From Coprococcus sp. (GTDB lineage Bacteria > Bacillota > Clostridia > Lachnospirales > Lachnospiraceae), in assembly GCA_016297325.1 (NCBI GenBank), contig JAEDGW010000069.1, positions 1-14,080 on the forward strand: a stretch of 14,080 nt of DNA. The letters are read 5' to 3'. This document shows positions 13,150-14,080 of this stretch, piece after piece. Position 1 is the stretch's first letter, and each line of letters begins with the position of its first letter. The position numbers were made by a program, and so were the translations under genes. The notes below the pieces were generated by a model. It saw nothing but the letters and a program-made list of their open reading frames with translations. It was not told the DNA's origin and did no database searches.

Positions 13150-13794
13150 ATGAAGATTGAAACTATAGAAATAGCAGGACTTGCAGGAGCATTGACTGCA
13201 TTGAGACTCCCCTTTGGAAAGGATGTGAGGAGCCATATTGATACATTCCACCAATATGACAAGAGTGGAGTGAATAAGTTTGAATTCGGAAATGGCTACC
13301 CCTCAATTGGAGCAATTGACCGATTGGAAGACATAAAGACTATAACTTATCCAGGGAGACCGACCATGTATGGATGTTCCGTTGTGCAGATTGAGGATAA
13401 AGACCTCACCCTCATGCAGACCCTGGTCAAAAGAGGTGATGAACATGCAAAGGTTATCAGAGGCATCATGGTGTGGGCAAAGATAACTGCACCTGTATAT
13501 TGGTGGGCAGAAGCCGAGACCTACAGGGCAGGTCACGAAAGGCTTGCATCCGAATCAACTATGCACATAGATTGCAAAGGACTTTCCGGGAAAGAGTTGC
13601 AGGAAGCAAAGGCTACTATACCAATGGGCAAGGAACTCACCAAGGTGGATATGTTTTCCTATCAGACCCTCCGTAGGATTGTCGCACAGAGACACAACCA
13701 CAGACTCCCGGAATGGCATCAGTTCATTGATTGGATCAAGACTCTCCCATTAGCAGAGGAACTGATCTTTGTCGGACTTAACCTGGAGGAATAG
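13150..13794 (+). CDS. Conserved phage protein, possible distant ThyX-like fold
   Basis: The protein has 214 residues. Two blocks recall a protein widespread in gut phages: ITAPVYWWAEAETYR near 112-126 with LASESTMH near 132-139, and YQTLRRIVAQRHNHRLPEW near 171-189 with FIDWIKTLP near 192-200. The W/R-rich block followed by S-x-S-T-M-H, and a C-terminal R..NH.L.EW helix, resemble the architecture of flavin-dependent thymidylate synthase (ThyX). The canonical RHRxxSxNExSxR motif is not intact, so catalytic activity is doubtful. It follows a GAAA hairpin and ends three bases before the next gene. Family recognition is moderate; the ThyX relation is a hypothesis. Confidence 0.7.
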   Translation: MKIETIEIAGLAGALTALRLPFGKDVRSHIDTFHQYDKSGVNKFEFGNGYPSIGAIDRLEDIKTITYPGRPTMYGCSVVQIEDKDLTLMQTLVKRGDEHAKVIRGIMVWAKITAPVYWWAEAETYRAGHERLASESTMHIDCKGLSGKELQEAKATIPMGKELTKVDMFSYQTLRRIVAQRHNHRLPEWHQFIDWIKTLPLAEELIFVGLNLEE

Positions 13795-13797
13795 GAC

Positions 13798-14049
13798 ATG
13801 ATAGTATTACTTAAAGAATTCTCCGGTGATGTCCAGGAGGTGGAGATCCCGGATGATACACAGGTCATTGCAGGGATCAACATTTCCGGTGACATGGTAA
13901 TGATATATCCTGTGTTCTTTGATTCAGACACACATTTCAGATTTGACAATTTCCTTGAGGAATCTTGGTCAATAGAAAGAAAGGATTTTGACACCATAAA
14001 AGATGTGACAGGGAAACTTGATCTGTCCAAATTGATAAAAGAGCAATAG
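13798..14049 (+). CDS. Small hypothetical protein of the accessory operon
   Basis: The protein has 83 residues, beginning MIVLLKEFSGDVQEVEIPDD. A beta-rich N-terminal half (VIAGINISGDMVMIYPVFFD near 23-42) precedes a Phe/Asp-rich segment (FRFDNFLEESW near 47-57) and a Lys-rich end (LDLSKLIKEQ). There is no signal peptide or membrane helix. It starts three bases after the preceding stop (TAGGACATG) and is followed in the same way by another start (TAGACATG). I do not recognise the family. Confidence 0.62.
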   Translation: MIVLLKEFSGDVQEVEIPDDTQVIAGINISGDMVMIYPVFFDSDTHFRFDNFLEESWSIERKDFDTIKDVTGKLDLSKLIKEQ

Positions 14050-14051
14050 AC

Positions 14052-14080
14052 ATGGAGATGATGAATAATATCATTGAGGA
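14052..14080 (+). CDS. Start of a further operon gene (3' partial)
   Basis: ATG at 14052, two bases after the preceding stop, opens a frame MEMMNNIIE that runs to the window edge. The TAG-AC-ATG junction mirrors the one before 13798. The true start could be any of the three Met codons. Only nine codons are visible, so nothing can be said of function. Confidence 0.4.

Noticed and set aside
1..14080. CRISPR array, tRNA, rRNA, insertion sequence or diversity-generating retroelement
   Set aside because: No regularly spaced repeats, cloverleaf-like sequence, transposase, reverse transcriptase or template/variable repeat pair was found; the variable-looking fibre region shows compositional mosaicism rather than adenine-specific variation.

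Overview
The window is part of a tailed-phage genome or prophage, almost certainly of a Bacteroidetes host (Bacteroides/Prevotella/Alistipes-like). Four things point there: a promoter of the Bacteroidetes type (TTTG, 18-nt spacer, TATCTTTG) at 12020-12049; A-rich leaders, mostly without Shine-Dalgarno motifs, before start codons; protein families typical of gut Bacteroidales phages; and dense one-strand gene packing. Every supported gene lies on the + strand. No integrase, terminase, tRNA or attachment site is visible, so prophage and free phage cannot be told apart.

Layout. 1-3634: tail genes, namely a hub/baseplate-like protein cut by the left edge and a tape-measure protein, closed by a terminator. 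3727-6141: a capsid block with an XkdF-type protease fused to a repeat-plus-coiled-coil scaffold, then the major capsid protein and a strong terminator. 6166-6740: a probable major tail (tube) protein with its own terminator. 6757-9216: a small beta-rich protein, the portal, a head-tail connector and a tail-terminator-like protein, with overlapping or nearly abutting ends. 9220-10739: a lysis cassette of two small two-helix membrane proteins (holin candidates), a zinc amidase endolysin and a spanin-like protein. 10742-11893: a mosaic tail-fibre-like protein and a 53-aa partner, then a strong terminator. 12020-14080: a separate accessory/early operon from a host-type promoter, holding a Cys-rich protein, an acidic protein, a protein that may be a distant ThyX relative, and small unknowns; it runs off the right edge.

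How it fits together. The portal lies after the major capsid gene and the tape measure before the protease, so the usual portal-protease-capsid-tail order is rearranged or circularly shifted. Terminators bracket the two proteins expected in highest copy (capsid and tail tube). A 20-nt element, identical at 19 of 20 positions, follows two of the terminators directly before start codons and may be a phage late promoter or leader. The accessory operon instead uses a host-type promoter and has G-rich hairpins just before its genes, suggesting separate control. Structural assignments rest on recognised family resemblance and gene context; no database search was possible.
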